This document shows positions 8,146-16,554 of a DNA stretch of 64,000 nt, piece by piece. The translations under genes and the position numbers were made by a program. The stretch comes from Pseudomonadota bacterium (GTDB lineage: Bacteria; Pseudomonadota; Gammaproteobacteria; Xanthomonadales; Ahniellaceae), in assembly GCA_022843465.1 (NCBI GenBank), contig JALHNO010000024.1, positions 1 through 64,000 on the forward strand, written 5' to 3'. The number at the start of each line of letters is the position of its first letter. The stretch's first letter is position 1. Below the pieces are notes generated by a model, which worked only from the letters and a program-made list of their open reading frames with translations, was not told the DNA's origin and ran no database searches.

Positions 8146-8463
8146 ATGAGCAATGTCATTCGCATACTGGAAGCGCTGGGCTCGGAAGCGCCTGCCGAAG
8201 CCTGGAATCGAGAGGTCAGCGACCGTCTTCAGGAGACCGCAGCACTGTCGCCGGAAATTGCCGCCGCCTTGATATCCGGCGATCAGGCTAGCCTGGTAGA
8301 GCTGCTGGGTGCCCGCTGCAATGTTTTCTGCGGGGTGTTCCCTGCAAAAAATGACGAGGAAGAAGAAGAGAAGGCGCCAGCGAAAGAGGAAGACGACGAC
8401 TCGAAAGACGACGGCGAAAAAAATTCAGCAGATTCCGTCAGAATCACCGCCCTTGCCTCCTAG
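8146..8463 (+). CDS. SonA-like borosin precursor peptide
   Basis: A 105-aa protein. Residues 1-55 are helical and resemble the borosin-binding domain of SonA: an opening MSNVIRILEALG, then LSPEIAAALISGDQASLVELLG, where SPE..ALISGD..SL parallels the TDE..AVMTGD..KL segment of SonA. The probable core follows (about 56-70: ARCNVFCGVFPAKND, small and hydrophobic residues with two Cys and one Pro). After it comes a strongly acidic tail (71-92, mostly E and D with K) and a short end NSADSVRITALAS. The start is fixed by AAGGGGG just upstream and by the precursor alignment; the ORF stays open upstream to 7777. The methyltransferase is expected to bind residues 1-55 and methylate backbone amides in the core. 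The extent of methylation and any later cleavage are unknown. Confidence 0.82.
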   Translation: MSNVIRILEALGSEAPAEAWNREVSDRLQETAALSPEIAAALISGDQASLVELLGARCNVFCGVFPAKNDEEEEEKAPAKEEDDDSKDDGEKNSADSVRITALAS

Positions 8464-10273
8464 TTCCGGCCAGCGCGCAGCACGAACCGCTCGCCCAGGT
8501 TTCTGGGCGGGCGTTCTGTTGTGTCTGCTCTTCTTTTCTTGCGCGATCGCAGGTGTTGCTGATTCCACACAAGCTGATCGGTTGCTTGCCAAGGCCGAAC
8601 TCCTCAAGCGAACGGATTTCAAAGCGTTTGGCGAGGCGCTTGAACAGATCGAGTTGAAAGTTGCAGGACTGACCCCGGCTCAGCGCGATCATCTGTTTTA
8701 TTTGCGTGCCTGGCAGAAGACTTACGCCGGCGAAATAGAACAGGCCATCGTGGACTTCAAGTCGCTGATATCGAGGCCCATCGACGCGACGCTAAAGGCG
8801 CGCGCCACCGGCACCTTGATCAATGCGCTGACGATCGGGCGCCAGTATGACGACAGCTTTCGATACCTGGCCGAATTGCTCGAGTTGCTGCCAAGCGTCG
8901 ATGATGCAGGAGCACGCTCGCAGGCCCATGCCGTCGCTGCGCTTCTGTTCAATCAAGTGGGACGTTACGACCAAAGTCTGACGCATTCGGCGCAAATGGC
9001 AAAAGAGAACGCGGAGCCTTGGGTCAGTTGCATCGCAAATCAGCTGAGAGTCGAATCCTTGTTCAAGAGCGGTCAGATGACCGCCGTCACCGCGGAGGCA
9101 GAGACCTGGTTACGACGTTGTCTGGATGCGAAGGAATACGTATTTGCCAGCTTTATCCGAAGCTACTTTGCTCGAATCCATCTACAGAATGGCGAGTCCA
9201 AGCGGGCTACCCAGTTGCTGCTCGCCAGCCGGGAAGACGCCGACAGAACCCAGTATCGCGTGGTGATCTCTTCGTTCAACTCCCTGCTGGCAAGGGCCTA
9301 CCTTGCGCAAGGCGAGTTGGCCAACGCAAGGAAGTACGCGCTGGCCGCGATCGACGGTGGGCCCCAGGAGGAATTCATCGAACCGCTGGTGGACGCCTAT
9401 CGCGTGCTCTACGAAGTTTCCGTCAAGCAAGGTGATACCGCTGTTGCATTGGCCTATCACGAGAAATACATGGCCGCCGACAAGGCCTACCTGAACGACG
9501 TCAGCGCCCGCCAGCTCGCCTTCCAGATGGCCCAGCATCAGGCCATTGCCAACAAGCTGCAGATCGAGACCTTGAATCAGCAGAACCAGGTGCTGCAGAT
9601 GCAGGGCCAGCTGGCGGACAAGGCGGCGGAGAATACGCGGCTGTATCTGGCCTTGCTGCTGACGGTATTGGCGTCGATCGCCCTGTGGGCGTACAAGACC
9701 AAGCGTTCGCAGCTGCACTTCATGCGTCAGGCCCAGCATGATGGCCTGACCGGCATCTGCAATCGGGTCTATTTCATGCAGCAGGCCGAGGCCGCGCTGG
9801 AGCATGCCCGACGCAACAATGGGCGCGCCAGCATCCTGATCATCGATCTCGATCATTTCAAGATCATCAACGATGCCCACGGTCATGCCGCCGGCGATAC
9901 CGTGCTGAAGACTTCGGTGACGGCCTGCCGACGCCTGCTCGGCAAGCACGATATCTTCGGCCGGCTCGGTGGTGAGGAGTTCGGCGTCTTCCTGCCGGAT
10001 CGCGATGCCGTGCTGGCGGCCCAGGTCGCGGAGCAATTGCGTGTCGCGATTGCCCAGACCGATACCGGCGATGGCCGCGATGAGTTTCCGATCTCGGCGA
10101 GCTTCGGTGTCAGCAGCAGCGAGATCTCAGGCTTCAAGTTGCAGCAGATGCTGGCCCACGCCGACTCCGCGCTCTACCAGGCCAAACGTCATGGTCGCAA
10201 TCGCGTGGAGATCTACAAGCCGCCACCGGGATCGACAACGGCCACCCCGGCATTTTCGGCAGTCAACAAATAG
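8351..10273 (+). CDS. Membrane-anchored TPR diguanylate cyclase (GGDEF)
   Basis: A 640-aa protein from the ATG at 8351. GTG 8309, ATG 8321 and TTG 8519 are alternatives, and none has a clear ribosome-binding site. Layout: a very basic N-terminus encoded in antiphase to the borosin acidic tail, a signal/TM segment (about 50-70), periplasmic TPR-like repeats (80-400), a short coiled coil, one TM helix (about 430-449), then a GGDEF domain (about 463-625) with IDLDHFKIINDAHGHAAGD and GGEEF (539-543). It should make cyclic di-GMP in the cytoplasm in response to a periplasmic signal. The inhibitory RxxD site is replaced by GKHD, so product inhibition is probably lost. Whether it belongs to the borosin unit is unclear. 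Confidence 0.85.
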   Translation: MTRKKKRRRQRKRKTTTRKTTAKKIQQIPSESPPLPPSSGQRAARTARPGFWAGVLLCLLFFSCAIAGVADSTQADRLLAKAELLKRTDFKAFGEALEQIELKVAGLTPAQRDHLFYLRAWQKTYAGEIEQAIVDFKSLISRPIDATLKARATGTLINALTIGRQYDDSFRYLAELLELLPSVDDAGARSQAHAVAALLFNQVGRYDQSLTHSAQMAKENAEPWVSCIANQLRVESLFKSGQMTAVTAEAETWLRRCLDAKEYVFASFIRSYFARIHLQNGESKRATQLLLASREDADRTQYRVVISSFNSLLARAYLAQGELANARKYALAAIDGGPQEEFIEPLVDAYRVLYEVSVKQGDTAVALAYHEKYMAADKAYLNDVSARQLAFQMAQHQAIANKLQIETLNQQNQVLQMQGQLADKAAENTRLYLALLLTVLASIALWAYKTKRSQLHFMRQAQHDGLTGICNRVYFMQQAEAALEHARRNNGRASILIIDLDHFKIINDAHGHAAGDTVLKTSVTACRRLLGKHDIFGRLGGEEFGVFLPDRDAVLAAQVAEQLRVAIAQTDTGDGRDEFPISASFGVSSSEISGFKLQQMLAHADSALYQAKRHGRNRVEIYKPPPGSTTATPAFSAVNK

Positions 10274-10435
10274 CCGCCGGCGCCGCAACGGCGCCGACGC
10301 ATGACTTCCGTCGCGTAGCGCGCGACCGCGGATGCACCTAGAGTCGCTGCCTCAAGCATCAGGGTGCCGTGCCAAACGTATGCGCCTGGCCCGGCACACT
10401 GATGCAACGGTCCCGACCAATCCTGGGGTATTGCC

Positions 10436-11191
10436 ATGCGCTTTCTCAGAACCTCCTCGGCCTTGCTGCTGCTGGCAGCAACGTCGCTCGCGTCCGCCCA
10501 AACGGTGGACGAACTGATTGCCAAGAACATCGAAACCAAGGGCGGCATGGCCGCGATCAAGGCGATCAATACGCTGAAGCTTGAGGGCAGCATGCGCGTC
10601 GGTGGCGGCGGATTCTCGCTCGACCTCGGCTTCGTGCAGATGACCAAGCGCGGCGGCAAGACGCGCGGCGAGGCGTCTTTGCAGGGCCTGACCGCGGTCA
10701 GTGCCTACGATGGCAAGGATGCCTGGCAGATCCAGCCGTTCCAGGGCCGCAAGGACCCGGAGAAACTCGCGGCCGACCAGGCCAAGGGCCTGGCCCAGCA
10801 GGCCGAGATCGATGGTCCGCTGGTCGACTATCGCGCCAAGGGCCACAAGATCGAATACCTCGGCATGGAAGACGTCGATGGCACGCCGGCGCACAAATTG
10901 CAGGTGCTGCGCGCCGATGGCGACACCCAGTACATCTATCTCGATCCCGATTATTTTCTGGAGATCCGCATCATCACCCGCACCTCGGTGCGTGGCGTCG
11001 AGTTCGAACAGGAGACCGATGTCGGCAACTACGAAAAAGTGGCCGGTGTCTACATTCCGTTCTCGATGGAATCCGGTGCCAAGGGTCAGCCCAAGGGCCA
11101 GAACATCACGGTGACCAAGGCCGAAGCCAATGTCGAAATCGATGACGCCCTGTTCGCCTTTCCGGTGAGCGGGCAGGGAGGCAAGCCATGA
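10436..11191 (+). CDS. Exported LolA-like / outer-membrane lipoprotein-sorting-like protein
   Basis: A 251-aa protein with a signal peptide (MRFLRTSSALLLLAATSLASA, cleavage about residue 21). The mature part starts VDELIAKNIETKGGMAAIKA and continues as alternating beta strands (LKLEGSMRVG, YIYLDPDYFLEIRIITRT, YIPFSMESG). This fold is typical of LolA/LolB-like proteins annotated as lipoprotein-sorting or as unknown. It probably binds a lipid or lipidated ligand in the periplasm; the true ligand is not known. Its stop overlaps the next gene (ATGA at 11188), so the two form an operon and may act together. Confidence 0.7.
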   Translation: MRFLRTSSALLLLAATSLASAQTVDELIAKNIETKGGMAAIKAINTLKLEGSMRVGGGGFSLDLGFVQMTKRGGKTRGEASLQGLTAVSAYDGKDAWQIQPFQGRKDPEKLAADQAKGLAQQAEIDGPLVDYRAKGHKIEYLGMEDVDGTPAHKLQVLRADGDTQYIYLDPDYFLEIRIITRTSVRGVEFEQETDVGNYEKVAGVYIPFSMESGAKGQPKGQNITVTKAEANVEIDDALFAFPVSGQGGKP

Positions 11192-14100
11192 AGTACGCAC
11201 TGACAATCGCCATCGCACTGCTGCCCGTCACCGCGGGCGCGGTCGAGGTCCATTTCGATTCCGGCACGGTGTCCGGGCTTGGCGCCCGCAATATCGGATC
11301 GGCCGCGATGAGCGGACGCATTGCCGCCATCGCGGCGCACAACAGCGAGGATGGCAAGGTCACTATCTACGTCGGCGCCGCCAGCGGTGGCGTCTGGAAA
11401 TCCATCGACAGCGGCACCACCTTCAAGCCGGTCTTCGACGATCAGCCGGTACAGGCGATCGGCGCGATCGCGATCGATCCGCTGCAGCCGAAGACGATCT
11501 GGGTCGGCACCGGCGAGACCTGGACACGCAACTCGGTCTCGCTCGGCAATGGCATCTACAAGTCCAGCGATGGCGGCGAGACCTGGGCCTACAAGGGCCT
11601 GCCGGAATCCGAGCGTATCAATGACATCCTGGTGCATCCGAAGGATTCCAACACCGTGTTCGCCTGCGTGCCGGGCAAACTCTGGAGCGACTCCGCCGAG
11701 CGCGGCCTCTATCGCAGCCGGGATGGTGGCGACAACTGGACCCTGGTGCTCAAGGGCAGCAATCTTTCCACCGGTTGCTCGGGCATCACCATCGACCCGG
11801 TCAATCCGGATCGCATCTACGCCGGCCTCTGGGACTTTCGCCGCAAGGGCTGGACCTTCCGCTCCGGTGGCGAAGGCCCGACCGCGAAGAGCGGCAGCGG
11901 ACTGTTCCGCAGTGATGACGCCGGTGGCCGCTGGACCGAACTGACCGCCGAAAACACCGCGGGTCTGCCGGCCAAGCCCTGGGGTCGCATCGAGACCGAG
12001 ATCGCGCCGAGCAATCCCGATCGCGTCTACACCTTCATCGAGAGCGTCGAGCCCGCGCTCTATGTATCCGATGACGCCGGCAAGTCCTTCGAGAAGCGCG
12101 ACCAGAGCCAGATGATGGTCTGGCGTCCGTTCTATTTTGCCAAGCTCGTGGTCGATCCGACCAATGCCGATCGCGTCTTCAAGACCAATCTGTTCGCAAT
12201 CGTTTCCGACGATGCCGGCCGCAGCTTCTCGCAGACTTCAGGCGCCACCCATGCCGACTCGCACGCGATCTGGATCAATCCGAAGAATCCCAAGCATGTG
12301 CTGATGGGTGACGATGGCGGACTCTGGCATTCCTACGACGGCGGCAATCGCTGGTGGAAGAGCGAGAACCTGCCGATCTCGCAGTTCTACCATGTCAGTG
12401 TCGACAACGCCGATCCGTATCAGGTCTATGGCGGCCTGCAGGACAACAGCTCCTGGGTCGGCGATTCGCAGTTCCCCGGTGGCATCACCAATGACCGCTG
12501 GGAAAATCTCTACGGCGGCGATGGCTTCTGGACCTTTCCCGATCCGGCCGATCCCGACTACGTGTATGCCGAATACCAGGGCGGCAATCTGGCGCGGATC
12601 AATCGCAAGACCCGCGCCGCGCGCAGCATCCAGCCGCTGGCCCGGGCGGGAGAAAAGCTGCGCTACAACTGGAATGCACCGGTGCACATGAGCCCGAACG
12701 AGAAGGGCACGATCTATCTCGGCGCCCAGTATCTGTTCCGCTCGCGTGATCATGGCCAGAACTGGGAGCGTATCTCGCCCGACCTGACCAGCAACGATCC
12801 GGCCAAGCAGCAGCAGGAACTGTCCGGCGGCATCACCGTCGACAACAGTTCGGCCGAAATGCATACGACGATCTATTCGATCAGCGAATCGCCGCTCGAT
12901 GGCAAGACCATCTGGGTCGGCACCGATGATGGCCAGTTGCAGCTCACCCGTGATGGCGGCGGCAAGTGGAGCAATACCGTCGGCAATGTCAAAGGCCTGG
13001 CGCCGGCATCCTGGGTGTCCTGGGTCGAAGCCAGCCGGCACGATGCCGGCACCGCCTACGCGGCGTTCGATCGCCACAGCTTCGGCGACATGAATCCGTA
13101 TCTCTATCGCACCCGCGACTACGGCCGCAGCTGGACCCGGATCGCCAGTCCCGAACAGGGCCTGCGCGGCTTCATCCATGTCATCAAGGAGGATGCCGTG
13201 AATCCGGACCTGCTGTACGCAGGCACCGAGTTCGGCCTGTGGATCAGCATCGATGGCGGCGGACGCTGGGCCGAGTTCAAGGGCGGCAAGTTCCCCAGTG
13301 TGCCGGTGCGGGATATCGCCCTGCAGGAGCGCGACCATGATCTGGTGCTCGGAACCCACGGCCGCGGTATCTGGATCATCGATGACGTAACGCCGCTGCG
13401 CACACTCACGGCCGAGACGATGGCCAGCGATGCCGCCTTCCTCGATTCGCGACCGGTGCAGCAGCGCTTCGGTGGCATCGGCGGCTGGAGCGAAGGCGAT
13501 GCCAAGTTCAGCGGCCAGAATCCGCAGGGCGGCGCGGTGATCAGCTACTACCAGCGCACCCGTCATCTGTTCGGATCGATCAAGCTCGAAGTCTTCGATC
13601 CGCAGGGCAATCTCGTCGATACCCTGCCGGCGAGCAAGCGCCGCGGTCTCAATCGCGTCAGCTGGTCGATGCGGGTTGCGCCGCCGCGCACGCCCAAGGC
13701 GGCCCAGGTCGCCGGCAATGCGATCCAGGGTCCACGCGTCGTGCCCGGCCGCTACAGCGTGCGGCTGACCAAGGGCGACAAGACCTATGAGACCCACGTC
13801 GACATCGGACTCGATCGTCGCGCGACCTATACGATTGCCGATCGTCAGGCGCAGTTCGATGCGGTCATGCAGGTGCATGCCCTGTTCGGCCGGATGACCG
13901 ATCTGGCCGAAGGCATCGGCGCCGCGCGCGCGCAGATCACGGCGGCTGCCGCGGGCTTGCCCGAACAAGGCAATCTGCGCAAGGACGCGACCGCGCTCGC
14001 CGACAAGGCCGAGTCATTGCGCAAGCTGATCGTAGCCACCAAGGAAGGCGGTGCCATCACCGGTGAGGAGCGTCTGCGCGAACACGCCGATACCCTCTAC

Positions 14101-14409
14101 GGTGCCCTGATGTCCTATGAGGGCCGGCCCGCGCCGTATCAGCTCGAGCGCTATGTGGCGCTCGACAAGGAACTGCAGGGTGTTGCCGGCAAGTTCAACG
14201 ACCTGATCCACAAGAGCCTGCCCGAGTTCAATCGCAAGCTCAAGGCCAAGGGTCTGAACGAGATCGTGCTGGCGCAATCGGCAGCACCGAAACAGGCAGC
14301 AGTTTCGAGCGCGAACATCGAAGACGGCATGCCCGGCCTGATGAGCGCGGGCTGGAGTCTCAACACACCGAGCCAGCGTCGCACCGGCAAGCCCAAGCTG
14401 CGGGATTGA
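11188..14409 (+). CDS. Exported BNR/Asp-box beta-propeller protein (sortilin/VPS10-like)
   Basis: A 1073-aa protein with a signal peptide (1-18). Residues about 25-730 contain many Asp-box repeats (SSDGGETW, SRDGGDNW, SYDGGNRWW, SRDHGQNWE, TRDGGGKW, TRDYGRSW, SIDGGGRW) spaced as in sortilin-type ten-bladed or double BNR propellers, with HGRGIWIIDDVTPLR closing the propeller. The C-terminal ~330 residues hold a beta-sandwich-like part (FGSIKLEVFDPQGNLVDTL) and a helical part. Proteins of this type are secreted; some are glycosidases, but the Asp-box alone does not show catalysis. It overlaps the LolA-like gene by 4 nt. Confidence 0.85.
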   Translation: MKYALTIAIALLPVTAGAVEVHFDSGTVSGLGARNIGSAAMSGRIAAIAAHNSEDGKVTIYVGAASGGVWKSIDSGTTFKPVFDDQPVQAIGAIAIDPLQPKTIWVGTGETWTRNSVSLGNGIYKSSDGGETWAYKGLPESERINDILVHPKDSNTVFACVPGKLWSDSAERGLYRSRDGGDNWTLVLKGSNLSTGCSGITIDPVNPDRIYAGLWDFRRKGWTFRSGGEGPTAKSGSGLFRSDDAGGRWTELTAENTAGLPAKPWGRIETEIAPSNPDRVYTFIESVEPALYVSDDAGKSFEKRDQSQMMVWRPFYFAKLVVDPTNADRVFKTNLFAIVSDDAGRSFSQTSGATHADSHAIWINPKNPKHVLMGDDGGLWHSYDGGNRWWKSENLPISQFYHVSVDNADPYQVYGGLQDNSSWVGDSQFPGGITNDRWENLYGGDGFWTFPDPADPDYVYAEYQGGNLARINRKTRAARSIQPLARAGEKLRYNWNAPVHMSPNEKGTIYLGAQYLFRSRDHGQNWERISPDLTSNDPAKQQQELSGGITVDNSSAEMHTTIYSISESPLDGKTIWVGTDDGQLQLTRDGGGKWSNTVGNVKGLAPASWVSWVEASRHDAGTAYAAFDRHSFGDMNPYLYRTRDYGRSWTRIASPEQGLRGFIHVIKEDAVNPDLLYAGTEFGLWISIDGGGRWAEFKGGKFPSVPVRDIALQERDHDLVLGTHGRGIWIIDDVTPLRTLTAETMASDAAFLDSRPVQQRFGGIGGWSEGDAKFSGQNPQGGAVISYYQRTRHLFGSIKLEVFDPQGNLVDTLPASKRRGLNRVSWSMRVAPPRTPKAAQVAGNAIQGPRVVPGRYSVRLTKGDKTYETHVDIGLDRRATYTIADRQAQFDAVMQVHALFGRMTDLAEGIGAARAQITAAAAGLPEQGNLRKDATALADKAESLRKLIVATKEGGAITGEERLREHADTLYGALMSYEGRPAPYQLERYVALDKELQGVAGKFNDLIHKSLPEFNRKLKAKGLNEIVLAQSAAPKQAAVSSANIEDGMPGLMSAGWSLNTPSQRRTGKPKLRD

Positions 14410-14454
14410 TCTGATGATCCGGACAGGCGGGTCGTTTCGGCCCGCCTGACGAAA

Positions 14455-14544
14455 ATCAATAGCCCGCACCCTGCGGGCGCATCGTGCCTGCGGCACGACA
14501 AAGAGCTTTCTCGCTCACGCGCGAGTAACTTTCTCTTGAATGCC
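14455..14544. repeat. Repeat R1, left copy
   Basis: Begins ATCAATAGCCCGCACC and runs through the CGCGCGAGTAACTTTCTCTTG end. The same sequence, diverged, lies at 15082-15183 on the other side of the 88-bp array, and an inverted copy lies at about 17275-17408. Confidence 0.6.
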
Positions 14545-14555
14545 ACCGAATTCAT

Positions 14556-15087
14556 GAAGTTCCCTTCTCCCGCTTGCGGGAGAAGGTGGCGCGCAGCGCC
14601 GGATGAGGGAAACGCGCGACACAATCGCATCGTGCCCGAACAACAAGTCCCCTTCTCCCGCTTGCGGGAGAAGGTGGCGCGCAGCGCCGGATGAGGGAGT
14701 CCCGCGACACCATCGCGTCGTGGCCGAACATCAAGTCCCCTTCTCCCGCCTGCGGGAGAAGGTGGCGCACAGCGCCGGATGAGGGAATCGCGCGACACTC
14801 TCGCGTCGTGCCCGAACATCAAGTTCCCTTCTCCCGCCTGCGGGAGAAGGTGGCGCGCAGCGCCGCATGAGGGAAACGCGCGACACAATCGCATCGTGCC
14901 CGAACAACAAGTTCCCTTCTCCCGCCTGCGGGAGAAGGTGGCGCGCAGCGCCGGATGAGGGAATCGCGCGACACAATCGCATCGTGCCCGAACAACAAGT
15001 TCCCTTCTCCCGCCTGCGGGAGAAGGTGGCGCGCAGCGCCGGATGAGGGAAACGCGCGACACAATCGCGTCGTGGCCGAACATCAAT
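14556..15087. repeat. Six tandem copies of an exact 88-bp unit
   Basis: The word TTCTCCCGC starts at 14565, 14653, 14741, 14829, 14917 and 15005, always 88 bp apart. Each unit has the hairpin TTCTCCCGC-n-GCGGGAGAA, then GGTGGCGCGCAGCGCCGGAT, then GAGGGA and a segment CGCGACACNNTCGCNTCGTG. Units differ by scattered substitutions and no indels, and no spacers of variable sequence are present, so this is not a CRISPR array. The antisense reading frames across it are repeat translations. Confidence 0.9.
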
Positions 15088-15154
15088 AGCAGGCGCCCAG
15101 CGGGCGCGTCATTGCTACGCAACGACAACGAGCTTTCGCGCTCTCGCGCGAGTA

Positions 15155-15180
15155 ACTTTCTCTTGAGTGCAAGAGAAAGT
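15155..15180 (-). terminator. Hairpin just downstream of the DUF1294 gene
   Basis: ACTTTCTCTTG and CAAGAGAAAGT form a perfect 11-bp stem with a 4-nt loop, 17 nt beyond the stop codon at 15198. It is the end of repeat R1 (15082-15183). There is no U-tract on either strand, so termination by this hairpin is only possible. Confidence 0.4.
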
Positions 15181-15197
15181 CACCAAAGAACGCCACC

Positions 15198-15824
15198 CTA
15201 TAGCGACGCCCTCCACGCATCCAACAGCAAGCTTGTCAGCGCGCCTGCTATCCCGCTGTGCAGCAGCCAAACGACCGCGGCAATATTGAACAGCACCGTC
15301 ATCCAGAAAATGACTTGAAATGAAGTCTTCACCGTCTTGTGGCGTGCCTGCTGCTGCGCGATCAGTGCGCCCGGCCAGCCGCCAAGCAGATCCAGTGTAT
15401 GCAGCGTAATCTCCGGCGTACGCTGCCAACCCTTGCCAGCGGCCGTCTTGTCCAGCGTGTACATCAGGTAGGACAGTGTGCTGAGAATTAGATAGGCGAG
15501 TGTAATCACGGCGGGAACCATCCCGAACAGCGAACCGGCCGTGCTCGCCAACAGAACGCTGACGCCGATTGCCAATCTCGGCATCGGCTTGTGTGGCGTG
15601 CGCTTTTCAACCACCTGACCGGGAAAGCGCACCTCGGTAGCATTTGCGCGGCCTCGGCTGTCGGTTGAGACCGAGTAGGAAATGAGTTCGCCGTTGACCG
15701 GTCTGCGTGATCGGATCTGGAATGCCTTGATATGAACAAAGGTCCGAACGCCGTCAGCCTGCGAGGTCACAAAGCCATAGCCCTTCGCTTCGTTCCAGTC
15801 TGAAATTCGCCCAACAAGTCTCAT
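15198..15824 (-). CDS. Cold-shock domain plus DUF1294 membrane protein
   Basis: A 208-aa protein. Residues 1-68 form a CspA-like OB fold (GRISDWNEAKGYGFVTSQ, TFVHIKAFQ) that binds single-stranded nucleic acid. The remainder has about three to four transmembrane helices with the DUF1294 signature (YTLDKTAAGKGWQRTPE, HTLDLLGGWPGALIAQQQARHKT). This fusion is common in Proteobacteria and its role is unknown. The start at 15824 is chosen because the cold-shock strand begins there. No clear ribosome-binding site is visible, and the ORF is open to 15911. Confidence 0.8.
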   Translation of the reverse strand: MRLVGRISDWNEAKGYGFVTSQADGVRTFVHIKAFQIRSRRPVNGELISYSVSTDSRGRANATEVRFPGQVVEKRTPHKPMPRLAIGVSVLLASTAGSLFGMVPAVITLAYLILSTLSYLMYTLDKTAAGKGWQRTPEITLHTLDLLGGWPGALIAQQQARHKTVKTSFQVIFWMTVLFNIAAVVWLLHSGIAGALTSLLLDAWRASL

Positions 15825-16554
15825 GAATGTTCGATCGTCGGCCGACGTGGCAGTGGAGAGCGCAGGCACAATCTTGCGTTCTCCCCGGAGCCAGCGCAAG
15901 GGTGCAAGCAATGCAATTCAGGCTGCATGCCGCCCCGATCGCCACCGTCGATGGTTGATCGCAGTCGGATCAACGCGGTGCGTCGGCTGGGAAAGTTCGG
16001 AATTGTGGGTGTCCGGGATTGCTTGGTGTCCGGGATTGCTGGTGCGGGATTGCTCACATCCCTGTGCGATCGCCGACAGGCCGCATCCATGCGGCCTCCC
16101 TGCGGGCTGATCGCGCCCACCGATCACCGTCGCAGAGGGGCCCCGGTAAAGCAACGGAAGCGCGCTCTCGGCGCGCAGAAGCCACAGCAACAGCTACCGC
16201 GCCAGCGCGCATCGATCGGCTAGGCCATGCAAAAATGCAGCAGGCTGCTACCGTCGTTCGCGTTCGACCCGAAGCGGAAGTTCGCACTGGCCTAGCGAGC
16301 TACATAAGCGGACGTTCGGCTGGATCCTTTTGATCGCTCCATAAGTGTCTAAGCGGCCTCTATCGCACGCCGTCGGCTGATCGAACTGTCATGATGCATC
16401 TCGACCGATGTATGAACATGCGGCAATGCGTTCAGGGCGCACCGGCAGCAGGATTTCGAAAGTGCACTCTGACCCCTGTCTTCACGGCTATCGCACAGAC
16501 TGCCGGAAGTGCGCGTTTGAACTTCCTATGCCCACACCACAGTGAGTAGCCACC
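15825..16554. other. Intergenic region with no gene other than R5
   Basis: Around 15990-16060 the phrase GTCCGGGATTGC occurs twice in close succession (short local duplication). Repeat R5 occupies the middle. The rest, to 16554, shows nothing recognisable; short ORFs here are shadows. Confidence 0.4.
16072..16220 (+). repeat. Repeat R5, left arm of a long inverted pair
   Basis: About 125 nt (core CACCGATCACCGTCGCAGAG, GGGGCCCCGGTAAAGCAACG, CAGAAGCCACAGCAACAGCT) matches the reverse complement of 17047-17190 with only scattered differences. The pair encloses the acidic secreted protein gene. Confidence 0.75.

Noticed and set aside
12238-13968. 576-codon minus-strand ORF opposite the BNR gene
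   Set aside because: Antisense shadow of a strongly conserved repeat protein; composition typical of complementary frames in high-GC DNA.
14556-15087. 88-bp array as a CRISPR
   Set aside because: There are no unique spacers; the whole unit is repeated, at 88 bp, longer than a CRISPR repeat.
14151-15128. Long minus-strand ORFs over the 88-bp array
   Set aside because: The translated protein is just the repeat in three frames (SLIRRCAPPSPAGG and similar), a result of 88 not being a multiple of 3 and no stop in the units.
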